From Pseudarthrobacter siccitolerans (GTDB taxonomy: Bacteria > Actinomycetota > Actinomycetes > Actinomycetales > Micrococcaceae), in NCBI RefSeq assembly GCF_030823375.1, contig NZ_JAUSXB010000001.1, positions 186,001 to 250,000 of the forward strand: DNA of 64,000 nt, in the 5' to 3' direction. The translations under genes were made by a program, and so were the position numbers. Positions 20,475 to 29,866 of the stretch are shown here, one piece after another. Position 1 is the first letter of the stretch; each line of letters opens with the position of its first letter. Below the pieces are notes generated by a model. The model ran no database searches and was not told where the DNA came from. It saw only the letters and a program-made list of their open reading frames with translations.

Positions 20475-21924
20475 TCCACGCGGATTTTTGAAAGTACGTC
20501 AGCGTGAAACCCAGCCGCGCCGTCCCGTTCCCGTCCGCATCATGGACTGGAAGGAAGTGTACGAGGCGCAGGAAAAGGGCACGCTGAAGGCCCAGGCGGG
20601 CCGCTGCATGGACTGCGGCGTGCCGTTCTGCCACCAGGGCTGCCCGCTGGGCAACCTCATTCCCGAGTGGAACGACCTCATGTGGCGGGACAAGGGCGAG
20701 GAAGCCATCGAGCGCCTTCACGCCACGAACAACTTCCCGGAGTTCACCGGCCGCCTGTGCCCCGCCCCGTGCGAGGCCTCCTGCGTGCTGGGAATCAACC
20801 AGCCTGCCGTGACCATCAAGCAGGTGGAAGTCTCCATCATTGACGAAGCCTGGGACAACGGCTGGGTCAGCCCGCTGCCGCCCGCACGCCTGACCGGTAA
20901 GACCGTTGCCGTCGTCGGCTCCGGCCCGGCCGGCCTGGCCGTCGCGCAGCAGCTGACCCGCGTGGGCCACACCGTGGCCGTGTACGAGCGTGACGACAAG
21001 ATCGGCGGCCTGCTGCGGTACGGCATCCCCGACTTCAAGATGGAAAAAGAGCAGGTCGACCGCCGCGTCGAGCAGATGAAGTCGGAAGGCACCCGCTTCC
21101 GCACCGGTGTAGCGGTTGGCACGGACGTGACCTGGGAGCAGCTGCGCAGGCGCTACGACGCCGTCGTGGTCTGCACGGGTGCCACCGTTCCGCGTGACCT
21201 GCCCATCCCGGGGCGCGACCTCCACGGCGTCCACTTCGCCATGGACTACCTCGTTCCGGCCAACCGCGTAGTTGCGGGGGAGACGGTGGAGAACCAGATC
21301 AACGCCCAGGGCAAGCACGTGGTGATCCTTGGCGGCGGCGATACCGGAGCCGATTGCCTGGGCACCGCCCACCGCCACGGTGCTGCCTCGGTGACCACCC
21401 TGGCCATCGGCAAGCAGCCGCCGGCAGAGCGTGCCAGCCATCAACCCTGGCCGACGTTCCCCACACTGTTCGAAATGGCCAGCGCACACGAGGAAGGCGG
21501 CGAGCGGACCTACCTTGCCTCCACCGTTGAATTCGTTGGCGAAAACGGACAGCTCACCGGCGTAAAGGTTGCCGAGACGGAATTCGTTGACGGCAAGCGC
21601 CTGCCCAAGGCCGGCACCGAGCGGATCATCCCCGCTGACCTGGTGTTCCTGTCCCTGGGCTTCACCGGCGCGGAACCTGCAGGCATTACCGAGCAGGTCC
21701 ACGCCGAGTTCGACGGCCGCGGCAACGTGTCCCGTGACGGCTACTACATGACCAACACCGAGGGCGTTTTTGTGGCCGGCGACGCCGGCCGCGGACAGTC
21801 CCTCATTGTGTGGGCCATCGCCGAAGGACGCGCCGCTGCGGCAGCGGTGGACAAGTACCTGATGGGCAGCACCATCCTGCCCGCACCCGTGGCGCCTACC
21901 GACCGGGCCATCGCCGTCCTCTAG
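20467..21924 (+). CDS. gltD: Glutamate synthase (NADPH) small subunit
   Basis: Moves electrons from NADPH through FAD and Fe-S clusters to the large subunit. The 485-residue protein has the N-terminal cluster cysteines in [17 protein letters not shown], a second set in CPAPCEASC, the FAD fingerprint [10 protein letters not shown], the NADPH fingerprint GGGDTGADC and the late GDAGRGQSL motif. The GTG at 20467 follows a GGAGG Shine-Dalgarno inside gltB and overlaps its stop by 8 bases. Confidence 0.96.
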   Translation: MADPRGFLKVRQRETQPRRPVPVRIMDWKEVYEAQEKGTLKAQAGRCMDCGVPFCHQGCPLGNLIPEWNDLMWRDKGEEAIERLHATNNFPEFTGRLCPAPCEASCVLGINQPAVTIKQVEVSIIDEAWDNGWVSPLPPARLTGKTVAVVGSGPAGLAVAQQLTRVGHTVAVYERDDKIGGLLRYGIPDFKMEKEQVDRRVEQMKSEGTRFRTGVAVGTDVTWEQLRRRYDAVVVCTGATVPRDLPIPGRDLHGVHFAMDYLVPANRVVAGETVENQINAQGKHVVILGGGDTGADCLGTAHRHGAASVTTLAIGKQPPAERASHQPWPTFPTLFEMASAHEEGGERTYLASTVEFVGENGQLTGVKVAETEFVDGKRLPKAGTERIIPADLVFLSLGFTGAEPAGITEQVHAEFDGRGNVSRDGYYMTNTEGVFVAGDAGRGQSLIVWAIAEGRAAAAAVDKYLMGSTILPAPVAPTDRAIAVL

Positions 21925-21976
21925 AGCTGCACCGAGGGTTCACCTCTTCGACAACTTAACCAATGCAAGAGACCAA

Positions 21977-21982
21977 TAGGGT
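21977..21982 (+). promoter_or_regulatory. Probable -10 element of a leaderless pyk transcript
   Basis: TAGGGT ends 6 bases before the pyk ATG at 21989, and no Shine-Dalgarno is present. Transcription would start at the start codon. The -35 region has no strong match. Confidence 0.45.
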
Positions 21983-21988
21983 AGGTAT

Positions 21989-23479
21989 ATGAGACGCGCA
22001 AAAATTGTGGCTACGTTCGGCCCGGCAATTGCCAGCTATGAAAACACCCTCGCGGTGCTGGAAGCCGGTGTTGACGTCGCCCGCATGAACATGAGCCACG
22101 GCGACTACACCGTGCATGACAACACCTATGAGAACGTCCGCAAGGCAGCCGCTGATCTTGGCAAGGCCGTGGCGATCATGGCCGACCTGCAGGGACCCAA
22201 GATCCGCCTGGGCCGGTTCGTTGACGGCCCGCACGCCCTCGCCGTCGGCGACATCTTCACCATCACCACCGAGGATGTTCCCGGCACCAAGGACATCTGC
22301 TCCACCACGCTGAAGAGCCTCACTGAGGACGTCAACGTGGGAGATGCACTGCTGATCGACGACGGCAAAGTGGCCCTGCGTGCCGTCGAGGTCGACGACG
22401 TGAAGGTTGTTGCCGAGGTGACCGTGGGCGGCATGGTGTCCAACAACAAGGGCATCAACCTTCCCGGTGTTGCGGTCAACGTCCCTGCGCTGAGCGAAAA
22501 GGATGAGGACGACCTCCGCTGGGCCATGCGCCGCGGTGTTGACCTGGTGGCACTGTCCTTCGTTCGCGACGCCTCGGACATCAGGCGCGTCCACGAGATC
22601 ATGGACGAAGAAGGCCGCCGCGTGCCGGTGATCGCCAAGATCGAAAAGCCGCAGGCCGTGGAGCAGCTGCCCGAGATCATCGATGCGTTCGATGCCATCA
22701 TGGTGGCCCGTGGCGACCTTGGTGTGGAGCTTCCGCTGGAGGAAGTGCCGATCGTGCAGAAGCGCGCCATCGAACTGGCCCGCCGCTGGGCCAAGCCGGT
22801 CATCGTGGCAACCCAGGTCCTGGAATCCATGATCGACAACCCGCGCCCCACCCGCGCCGAGGCGTCGGACTGCGCCAACGCAGTGCTTGATGGTGCCGAC
22901 GCAGTGATGCTCTCCGGTGAGACCAGCGTGGGCAAGTACCCGATCGAGACGGTCAAGGTCATGGCCCGGATCATCGAGTCCACCGAGGTCCACGGCCTGG
23001 AGCGCGTTCCTCCGCTGGGCACCAAGCCCAAGACCCGTGGCGGCGCCATCACGCGTGCCGCCGTCGAAATCGCTGACCAGCTCGACGCCAAGTACATTTG
23101 TGCTTTCACCCAGTCCGGCGACTCCGCACGCCGCCTGTCCCGCCTGCGCCCCATCAAGCCGGTCTTCGCCTTCACCCCGGTGGAGCAGGTCTGGAACCAG
23201 CTGGCGCTGACCTGGGGTATCCAGCCGGTGCTGGTCCAGATGGTGGATCACACGGATGCGATGACCGCGCAGGTGGACCGCAGCCTCATGGAGATGGGAC
23301 TCGTCCAGGACGGTGACCTGGTGGTTATCGCGGCCGGGTCCCCTCCCGGAAAGGCTGGCTCCACGAACTCCCTGAAGGTGCACAAGGTGGGCGACCTCGC
23401 CGACTCCACTTATGCGGGTGAAGTGACCAGCAACAAGGAAAAGCTCGGCCCGTGGCCGGAACGGAAGAAGAAGGCCTAG
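21989..23479 (+). CDS. pyk: Pyruvate kinase
   Basis: Transfers phosphate from phosphoenolpyruvate to ADP, the last step of glycolysis. The 496-residue protein starts MRRAKIVATFGPA and shows the substrate-binding ARMNMSHG, DLQGPKIRLG, the catalytic lysine in VIAKIEKPQA, MVARGDLGVELP and DAVMLSGETSVGKYP. The C-terminal domain that binds allosteric effectors is complete. The gene is independent of gltBD (64-base gap with its own promoter) and is closed by a strong terminator. Confidence 0.97.
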   Translation: MRRAKIVATFGPAIASYENTLAVLEAGVDVARMNMSHGDYTVHDNTYENVRKAAADLGKAVAIMADLQGPKIRLGRFVDGPHALAVGDIFTITTEDVPGTKDICSTTLKSLTEDVNVGDALLIDDGKVALRAVEVDDVKVVAEVTVGGMVSNNKGINLPGVAVNVPALSEKDEDDLRWAMRRGVDLVALSFVRDASDIRRVHEIMDEEGRRVPVIAKIEKPQAVEQLPEIIDAFDAIMVARGDLGVELPLEEVPIVQKRAIELARRWAKPVIVATQVLESMIDNPRPTRAEASDCANAVLDGADAVMLSGETSVGKYPIETVKVMARIIESTEVHGLERVPPLGTKPKTRGGAITRAAVEIADQLDAKYICAFTQSGDSARRLSRLRPIKPVFAFTPVEQVWNQLALTWGIQPVLVQMVDHTDAMTAQVDRSLMEMGLVQDGDLVVIAAGSPPGKAGSTNSLKVHKVGDLADSTYAGEVTSNKEKLGPWPERKKKA

Positions 23480-23493
23480 GCTTTCCGAGCAAC

Positions 23494-23537
23494 AAAAAGG
23501 GAGGATCCCCGCCGTGTGGCGGGGATCCTCCCTTTTG
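23494..23537. terminator. Strong bidirectional terminator between pyk and the ANTAR regulator
   Basis: GGGAGGATCCCCGCC (23499-23513) pairs perfectly with GGCGGGGATCCTCCC (23518-23532) around a GTGT loop. It is flanked by an A-run on the left and a T-run on the right, so it has a proper U-tract in both directions. It lies between two convergent genes. Confidence 0.95.
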
Positions 23538-23549
23538 TTTACAGCGCTC

Positions 23550-24155
23550 TTAGTTGACCTGGTTGATGATGGTCTCGGCGACTTCGCGCATGCTCAGCCG
23601 GCGGTCCATCGAGGTCTTCTGGATCCAGCGGAAGGCCTCGGGCTCGGTGAGGCCCATCTTGGTGGTGAGCAGGCTCTTGGCGCGCTCCACGAGCTTGCGG
23701 GTGGCGAACTGCTCCTGGAGGTCGGAGACTTCGCTTTCGAGTGCCTTGATCTCCTCGTGGCGGGAGAGGGCGATTTCCAGCGCCGGGATGAGGTCCGCGG
23801 GGGTGAAGGGCTTCACCACGTAGGCCATGGCGCCGGCGTCGCGGGCCCGCTCCACGAGTTCTTTCTGGCTGAATGCGGTCAGCAGGACCACCGGGGCGAT
23901 GCGGGCCTTGACGATCTTTTCGGCGGCAGAAATGCCGTCCATGACGGGCATCTTGACGTCCATGAGGACGAGGTCCGGCTTCAGTTCTTCGGCCAGTTGG
24001 ACGGCCTTTTCACCGTTGTCCGCTTCGCCGATGACGTCATAGCCTTCGCCGCGCAGGATTTCGATGATGTCGAGGCGGATGAGGGTTTCATCCTCGGCCA
24101 CAACGACGCGGCGCGCCGGCTGGGACGATGGTTTTGACTCCGTCTGTTCAGTCAC
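23550..24155 (-). CDS. ANTAR-domain response regulator (PdtaR-like)
   Basis: A 201-residue cytoplasmic regulator with an N-terminal receiver domain: acidic pocket Glu21-Asp22, phospho-acceptor Asp66 (LVLMDVKMP) and switch lysine 115 (YVVKPFTP). A short coiled coil (about residues 125-150) leads to a C-terminal ANTAR domain ending in AETIINQVN. ANTAR proteins bind twin-hexaloop RNA hairpins and prevent termination. The size, domain order and tail match mycobacterial PdtaR (Rv1626), which is phosphorylated by the histidine kinase PdtaS; no kinase is present here. The position next to pyk is conserved in related genomes as far as I recall. Confidence 0.9.
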   Translation of the reverse strand: MTEQTESKPSSQPARRVVVAEDETLIRLDIIEILRGEGYDVIGEADNGEKAVQLAEELKPDLVLMDVKMPVMDGISAAEKIVKARIAPVVLLTAFSQKELVERARDAGAMAYVVKPFTPADLIPALEIALSRHEEIKALESEVSDLQEQFATRKLVERAKSLLTTKMGLTEPEAFRWIQKTSMDRRLSMREVAETIINQVN

Positions 24156-24358
24156 GGGATCTCCTTGGAAAGGTACGGCGGGGACATCACTATCTTAGGT
24201 GCGCCCGGTCCTGTACTTGATCTGCATGGTCGGTTGCGGCGTCAGCGGCGCGATTCTGGAATTCAGCCTATCTGCATGTAGAGTAATTCCGCGTACGTGA
24301 AGCGATCGCGTTGCTCACAATCAGCTGTGGGCGTAGCCTTTTGCTTCGTGTAATCCGC

Positions 24359-24440
24359 GCCCGAGTGGCGGAATTGGCAGACGCGCCGCACTCAAAATGC
24401 GGTATCGAAAGGTGTGTGGGTTCGAGTCCCACCTCGGGCA
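24359..24440 (+). tRNA. tRNA-Leu(CAA)
   Basis: The acceptor GCCCGAG (24359-24365) pairs with CTCGGGC (24433-24439) and the discriminator is A. The anticodon stem CCGCA/TGCGG encloses the loop CTCAAAA with anticodon CAA. A long variable arm and the T-loop GGTTCGAGTCC are typical of tRNA-Leu. CCA is not encoded. The selenium/formate module begins right after it. Confidence 0.97.
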
Positions 24441-24701
24441 CAGTGTTTCCGCAGGCCAGAGCTTTTTGGTCCTCTTATTGTTGACAAAGCTTGAGGCGAA
24501 TCTCAATTGCAGGTGAATGAGTGGGTCTTAATGTGTTCAGAGGGGGCAGTGACTTCCAATCCTGACCATGCTGCGGTCCTTGAGCCTGCTCCGCACACCG
24601 CCTGTTGAGCGTCTGTGGACCGCTGGACGTGGACTGGCAAACCGATGCACTCCGCGTCGCGCTGGATTTTGTAGCGTCCAGGACTACAACCAGACAATTT
24701 A

Positions 24702-25103
24702 TTAGCCGGACAGGGTGCGCAGCGCTGCCCAGGCTTGGAAACCGCCGATAAGGTCGGTCGCGCGCGTCAGTCCCAGCCGTTGCAGGGTGTGTGCAGCGAG
24801 GCTGGAACTGTAACCCTCATTGCAGACGACCACGATCCGCCGAGCGGGGTCGTCAGCGATCGAGAGCCGGTGGGGGCTGGAAGGGTCGAGCCGCCATTCG
24901 AGAACGTTTCGGTCGATGACGACCGCTCCGGGAAGATCACCGTCGCGGTCTCGCTGATCGACCGGCCGAGTGTCAACAACAAGGGCGCCCGCTGCCATCT
25001 CCCGCTCAAGATCGGAGGGGTGAACACGCTCGAGCCCGATGCGGCTCTCAAGTAGTAACCGGTTGATTGCAACACCGTCATCGGGAGTTTCGCACTGCTT
25101 CAC
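24702..25103 (-). CDS. Single-domain rhodanese-like sulfurtransferase
   Basis: A 133-residue cytoplasmic protein with one rhodanese domain: VVDTRPVDQR near residue 43, GAVVIDRNVLEWRLDP, and the active-site loop CNEGYSSS with nucleophile Cys94. Such enzymes carry a persulfide (or, in vitro, selenium) on this cysteine. It is divergent from the selenocysteine formate dehydrogenase, with a shared 312-base upstream region. No FdhD, the usual sulfurtransferase that activates formate dehydrogenase, is in the window. The rhodanese may therefore serve sulfur or selenium delivery for this enzyme; that is only an inference from context. Confidence 0.85.
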   Translation of the reverse strand: MKQCETPDDGVAINRLLLESRIGLERVHPSDLEREMAAGALVVDTRPVDQRDRDGDLPGAVVIDRNVLEWRLDPSSPHRLSIADDPARRIVVVCNEGYSSSLAAHTLQRLGLTRATDLIGGFQAWAALRTLSG

Positions 25104-25415
25104 CGTTTCCCTCGCTTTGCCTGCTGATCGGTCGGTCGTCCCACCATGGAACGTTGAGCCATTTTAGTCGCCAATGACAAGGCAACGGGGGGAATGTCTC
25201 CTGCGCGCGGGTGACCCCGAGCAGCCGTGACGGCCTCAGCCGATTGCCCGTATTCCGTCCACGGCTCCAGCGGCGGAGCCTCTTCGGAAACCCCCGGGCG
25301 GGACATCCGGCAGGTTGAGTCAGCTCAGGTGGCTGGTCAACGGGGCCGAATCGCGGCAATGACGCGCCCAACTTTTTTCTGTCACACCCGCCGTGCTTTG
25401 GGATATGCTCCTGAA
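25104..25415. other. Divergent intergenic region between rhodanese and fdhA
   Basis: No convincing gene. An open frame continuous with fdhA reaches back to 25227, but its translation is unlike the family and has no Shine-Dalgarno. The region holds a T6 run near 25,373 and the candidate fdhA -10 at its right end. Confidence 0.5.
25404..25409 (+). promoter_or_regulatory. Candidate -10 element upstream of fdhA
   Basis: TATGCT ends 6 bases before the ATG at 25416. A GTCACA at 25381-25386 lies 17 bases upstream as a weak -35. No Shine-Dalgarno is visible, so transcription may be leaderless. Confidence 0.45.
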
Positions 25416-28400
25416 ATGGCACCGCGAAGTTTTCTTCAATGGCCGGTCATCCGGCAGCTAAGCACGGGTGACCTGCTGGGCCGCGGGCCCTCGGTCACCT
25501 CGCCGCGGACAAAGGCGATCGCACCGCGGACGTCCACGGCGGACCGCGTTGTCCAAAGTGTGTGCCCTTACTGTGCCGTTGGATGTGGACAGCGTGTCTA
25601 CGTCAAGGACGAGAAGGTTATCCAGATCGAGGGCGATCCGGATTCACCCATTTCCCGCGGCCGGCTTTGCCCCAAGGGCTCTGCCAGCGAACAGTTGGTC
25701 AACTCGCCGGGCCGGCAGACCAAGGTGCTCTACCGGGCCCCGCGTTCCACCGAGTGGGAACACCTGGATCTGGCTACAGCGGTCGAGATGGTGGCGGACC
25801 GGTTCATCGAAACGCGCCGCAGGACGTGGCAGCAGGAGGATGACCAGGGCCGGCTGCTCCGGCGCACCATGGGCATTGCCTCGCTGGGCGGCGCAACCCT
25901 GGACAACGAAGAAAATTACCTGATCAAGAAGCTCTTCACCGCTGCAGGGGCGGTGCAGACCGAGAACCAGGCGCGCATATGACACTCCGCCACGGTTCCC
26001 AGTTTGGGAGCCTCGTTTGGACGCGGTGGTGCAACGCAGTCACTGCAGGACATGGCCAACGCCGACTGCATTATCATCCAGGGTTCCAACATGGCCGAGT
26101 GCCATCCCGTTGGATACCAGTGGGTGGCGGAGGCTAAAGCGCGCGGAGCGAAGGTCATCCACGTGGACCCTAGGTTCACGCGGACCTCGGCGGTCTCGGA
26201 TAAGCACATTCCCATTCGTGCCGGCTCTGACGTTGTGCTCCTCGGCGCGCTCATCAACTATGTCCTCACTAATGACCTGTGGTTCAAGGAGTACGTCACT
26301 GCGTACACCAACGCTGCCACGCTGGTGCACGAGGATTACCGCGACGCCGAGGACCTGGGCGGACTGTTCTCCGGCTTCGATCCGGAGAAGCGCGCTTACG
26401 ACACGTCATCGTGGGCCTATGCGGAAAAAGCTGACGGTGCGATTGATGAGCCTGGGCCCGGTTCGGAGCACGGGGCCGATGCAACGGCGCGCGCCGCCGG
26501 CCACGCTTATGGAAGTGGCGGCCCGCCCTTGGAGCATGCGGAAGTCCAGCGGGACGATACTCTCCAGGACCCGCAGACTGTCTTCCAGATCGTGAAGCGG
26601 CACTACGCCCGTTACACCGCGGAGATGGTCCAGGACATGTGCGGTATCGATGCCGCGGACTTCGAGTATCTGGCCCGCGCCATCACGGAGAACTCCGGTC
26701 GCGACCGGACCACTTGTTTCGCCTACGCCGTCGGTTGGACCCAGCACTCCCTTGGAGCGCAGTTCATCCGGGCAGCCGCTATCCTGCAGCTTCTGCTCGG
26801 AAACATGGGACGCCCCGGCGGCGGAGTCATGGCTTTGCGGGGCCATGCAAGCATCCAAGGTTCCACAGACATACCGACCCTGTTCAACCTGCTGCCCGGC
26901 TATCTGCCAATGCCCAGCGCCGGCCGCCATGACACCCTCCATGAATATCTGGCGACCATTGGGTCTAAGAAGCAGAAGGGCTATTGGGCCGACGCCGACG
27001 CCTACACCATCAGCCTGCTCAAGGCCTGGTGGGGTGACGCGGCGCGACCGGAAAACGACTGGGCCTACGACTACCTTCCGAGGTTGACCGGCGCGCACGG
27101 TACTTACGAGACAGTGATGGGGATGCTCGAGGACGAAGTTGAGGGCTACTTCCTTCTCGGACAGAATCCTGCAGTGGGTTCCGCTCACGGACGGATGCAA
27201 CGTCTGGCAATGTCGCATCTGAAGTGGCTGGTAGTGCGTGATTTGAACCTCATCGAATCGGCCACCTGGTGGAAGGACGGTCCGGAGATCGAATCCGGTG
27301 AGCTGCGCACCGAGGACATCGAGACCGAGGTGTTTTTCCTGCCGGCAGCAACCCACGTGGAAAAAGCGGGCTCCTTCACGCAGACGCAACGCCTGCTGCA
27401 GTGGCGCCACCAGGCGGTCGCACCGCCAGGGGACTGCCAGAGTGAATTGCAGTTCTTCTTTGAGCTGGGCCAGCGGATCCGGGAGAAGCTGGCCGATTCC
27501 GACGATCAGCGCGACCGTCCGCTGCTTGACCTGACCTGGGACTATCCCACGGACGAACACGGCGAGCCCGACGGAGAGGCAGTGCTTGCCGAGATCAACG
27601 GTCGCCACCTGGATGGCCCGGACGCAGGCAAACCGCTCTCGGCGTACACCGAGCTGCGCGCTGACGGCTCCACGGCGGCAGGCTGTTGGATCTATACCGG
27701 TGTGTATGCCGACGGCATCAACCATGCCGCGAACCGAAAGCCCGGCCACGAGCAGGGACCGGCGGCTCCGGAATGGGGCTGGGCGTGGCCGGCGAACCGC
27801 CGGATCCTGTACAACCGTGCGTCGGCCGATCCGGCCGGTAAACCATGGAGCGAGCGGAAGAAATACATATGGTGGGACCAGGAGCAGGGTAAATGGGTCG
27901 GCGACGACGTGCCGGACTTCCCGGTCGACCTGGCGCCGGGCAGCAAACCGGACCCCTCTGTTGGCGGCTCAGGGGCACTCAGCGGAGATGATCCCTTCAT
28001 CATGCAGGCCGACGGCAAGGGCTGGTTGTTCGCGCCGAAGGGCCTGATGGACGGACCACTGCCCACCCACTACGAGGCCCAGGAATCGCCGGTGGCCAAC
28101 GCGCTTTACCCGCAGCAGCAGAGCCCGGCGCGGCTGGTGTTCCCTCGCGCTGACAACCTCAGCGCGCCAAGCGCCGGTACCAGTGGCGCGGACGTCTATC
28201 CGTATGTCTTCACCACATACCGGCTCACCGAGCACCATACGGCGGGCGGAATGAGCCGCTGGTTGCCGTACCTGTCAGAGCTGCAACCGGAAATGTTCTG
28301 CGAAGTCTCGCCCGAACTGGCCGCTGAGTGCGGACTTGAACCCTACGGGTGGGCCACCATTATTTCGCCCCGCTCCGCGATCGAGGCGAAAGTGCTCGTC

Positions 28401-28751
28401 ACTGACCGGATGCGGCCCCTGGCCATCGGCGGCCACACCGTGCATCAGATCGGGCTGCCCTACCACTGGGGCGTCGGCAGCAATGCCGTCGTCAGCGGTG
28501 ACGCGGCTAACGATCTGCTGGGTGTGACGCTGGATCCCAACGTCCAGATCCAGGAATCCAAGGTGGCCTCCTGCGACATCCGTCCGGGCCGCCGGCCGCG
28601 AGGGCAGGAACTGCTTGACTTGGTTGCCGAGTACCAGGCGCGGGCCGGACTAACCATCGAAACCGGTAACCGCGCGGTCACAGACCCGGCAGCGGAAGGC
28701 GTCGATCCCGACGCCGGTAAGCGCGGCCGCGGCGACGGTAGGCCACGCTGA
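25416..28751 (+). CDS. Selenocysteine formate dehydrogenase alpha subunit (UGA read as Sec189)
   Basis: Oxidises formate to CO2 at a molybdenum or tungsten bis-MGD centre. The reading frame is interrupted only by the TGA at 25980-25982, in the context Asn-Gln-Ala-Arg-Ile-Sec-His-Ser, which is the catalytic selenocysteine site of this family. On both sides the sequence is clearly one protein, so 1111 residues are read through. The N-terminal 4Fe-4S cluster uses Cys50, Cys53, Cys57 and Cys85. The C-terminal MGD-binding domain ends in NDLLGVTLDPNVQIQESK. A SECIS hairpin follows the UGA. There is no Tat signal with twin arginine, unlike FdnG/FdoG. I chose the ATG at 25416 by similarity of the start (LQWPVIRQL). 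Automatic annotation may split this gene in two. Confidence 0.94.
25994..26012 (+). promoter_or_regulatory. Bacterial SECIS element within the fdhA mRNA
   Basis: GGTTCCCA (25994-26001) pairs with TGGGAGCC (26005-26012), with one G-U pair, around a GUU loop. The loop begins 19 bases after the UGA. A short stem with GU in its apical loop at about this distance is what bacterial SelB recognises. It is also coding sequence (Val-Pro-Ser-Leu-Gly-Ala). Confidence 0.85.
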
Positions 28752-28855
28752 TGAACCTGGCCGCTACCGCCACCACCGAAGCACATATTGCCCCGCCCGG
28801 ACAGCCACTGCCTACCGGCAGTCTTCCGGGCACCGACCTGACGTTGGAGGACTAG
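28751..28855 (+). CDS. Possible 34-codon ORF linking fdhA to fdhB
   Basis: The ATG shares a base with the fdhA TGA (TGATG), and its TAG at 28853-28855 directly abuts the ATG of the beta subunit at 28856. The 34-residue translation is Ala/Thr/Pro-rich with an acidic end and matches nothing I know. Exact fitting at both ends suggests that ribosomes translate it, keeping the alpha and beta subunits coupled. It may have no function beyond that. A GTTGGAGG near its end can serve as the Shine-Dalgarno for fdhB. Confidence 0.45.
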   Translation: MNLAATATTEAHIAPPGQPLPTGSLPGTDLTLED

Positions 28856-29866
28856 ATGGGCCAGTTGTCCGGACCGACCGACCCCACCGCCGATGCACAC
28901 TGGGAGCACAACCATCCGCGCAAGGGGTTCTTCACCGACACCTCGATCTGCATTGGTTGCAAGGCCTGCGAAGTTGCCTGCAAGGAGTGGAACCACAACC
29001 CCCAGGATGGAAACCTGGAGTTGCTGGGGTCCTCCTACGACAACACCGGAGCGCTGGGCGCCAGCACGTGGCGGCACGTGGCATTCATTGAGCAGGGCCA
29101 GGAACGCATAGTCGAGGCGCGGGAATCAGGCCGTGCTCTGGTCAACCTGGGCATGCCGCGCATTGGTCCTCCGGCCCCGGCAGCGCCGACTGTGACGGAC
29201 CTCGCGGATGCCGATACCACTCCGCCGGACACGGCAGACTTCCGGTGGCTGATGTCTTCCGACGTCTGCAAGCATTGCACGCACGCCGGATGCCTGGACG
29301 TCTGCCCCACCGGAGCCCTCTTCCGCACCGAATTCGGCACCGTCGTCGTCCAGGACGATGTCTGCAACGGCTGCGGAACGTGCGTGGCCGGGTGTCCCTT
29401 CGGGGTGATCGAGCGCCGCAGCAATGGCACGGTCAAAGTCGCCACCAGCAGGGAAGAACAGCACGCCAAGCATCCCGAGGTCCCCAATGTCGGCATCGCC
29501 CAGAAGTGCACTCTGTGTTACGACCGGCTGGTCGCCGACGAGACGCCCGCGTGCGCGAAGGCATGCCCGACGACGTCCATCAAGTTCGGAGACCACGATG
29601 ACATGGTGGACACGGCCCGGGAGCGCGTCGCCACCCTGCATGCGCAGGGCATGACCGAAGCGAGGCTTTACGGCGCGAACGAGAACGACGGCGTCGGCGG
29701 AACCGGATCGGTCTTCCTGCTGCTTGATGAGCCCGAGGTGTACGGGCTCCCGCCGGACCCGCGCGTACCCACAGCCGATCTGCCCCGGATGTACCGGCGC
29801 GCAGGCATGGCGGTAGCGGGCATGGCCGCGGCCGCTGCTCTGGCTTTCCTGGGAGGACGGGCGTGA
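28856..29866 (+). CDS. Formate dehydrogenase beta subunit, four 4Fe-4S clusters
   Basis: Relays electrons from the alpha subunit to the membrane. The 336-residue protein contains the four cysteine groups of the FdnH/HybA type: Cys32/35/38/42 (CIGCKACEVAC), CKHCTHAGCLDVCP, CNGCGTCVAGCP, and CTLCYDRL with the distal CAKACP. A single hydrophobic helix at the very C-terminus (last 25 residues) should anchor it, as in FdnH. The stop overlaps the GTG of the membrane subunit gene (GTGA at 29863). Confidence 0.93.
   Translation: MGQLSGPTDPTADAHWEHNHPRKGFFTDTSICIGCKACEVACKEWNHNPQDGNLELLGSSYDNTGALGASTWRHVAFIEQGQERIVEARESGRALVNLGMPRIGPPAPAAPTVTDLADADTTPPDTADFRWLMSSDVCKHCTHAGCLDVCPTGALFRTEFGTVVVQDDVCNGCGTCVAGCPFGVIERRSNGTVKVATSREEQHAKHPEVPNVGIAQKCTLCYDRLVADETPACAKACPTTSIKFGDHDDMVDTARERVATLHAQGMTEARLYGANENDGVGGTGSVFLLLDEPEVYGLPPDPRVPTADLPRMYRRAGMAVAGMAAAAALAFLGGRA

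Noticed and set aside
26004..28751. Separate gene starting at the ATC/ATG after the TGA at 25,980
   Set aside because: The protein continues in the same frame upstream of the UGA with the N-terminal part of formate dehydrogenase, and the Sec site motif and SECIS are present, so this is one gene.
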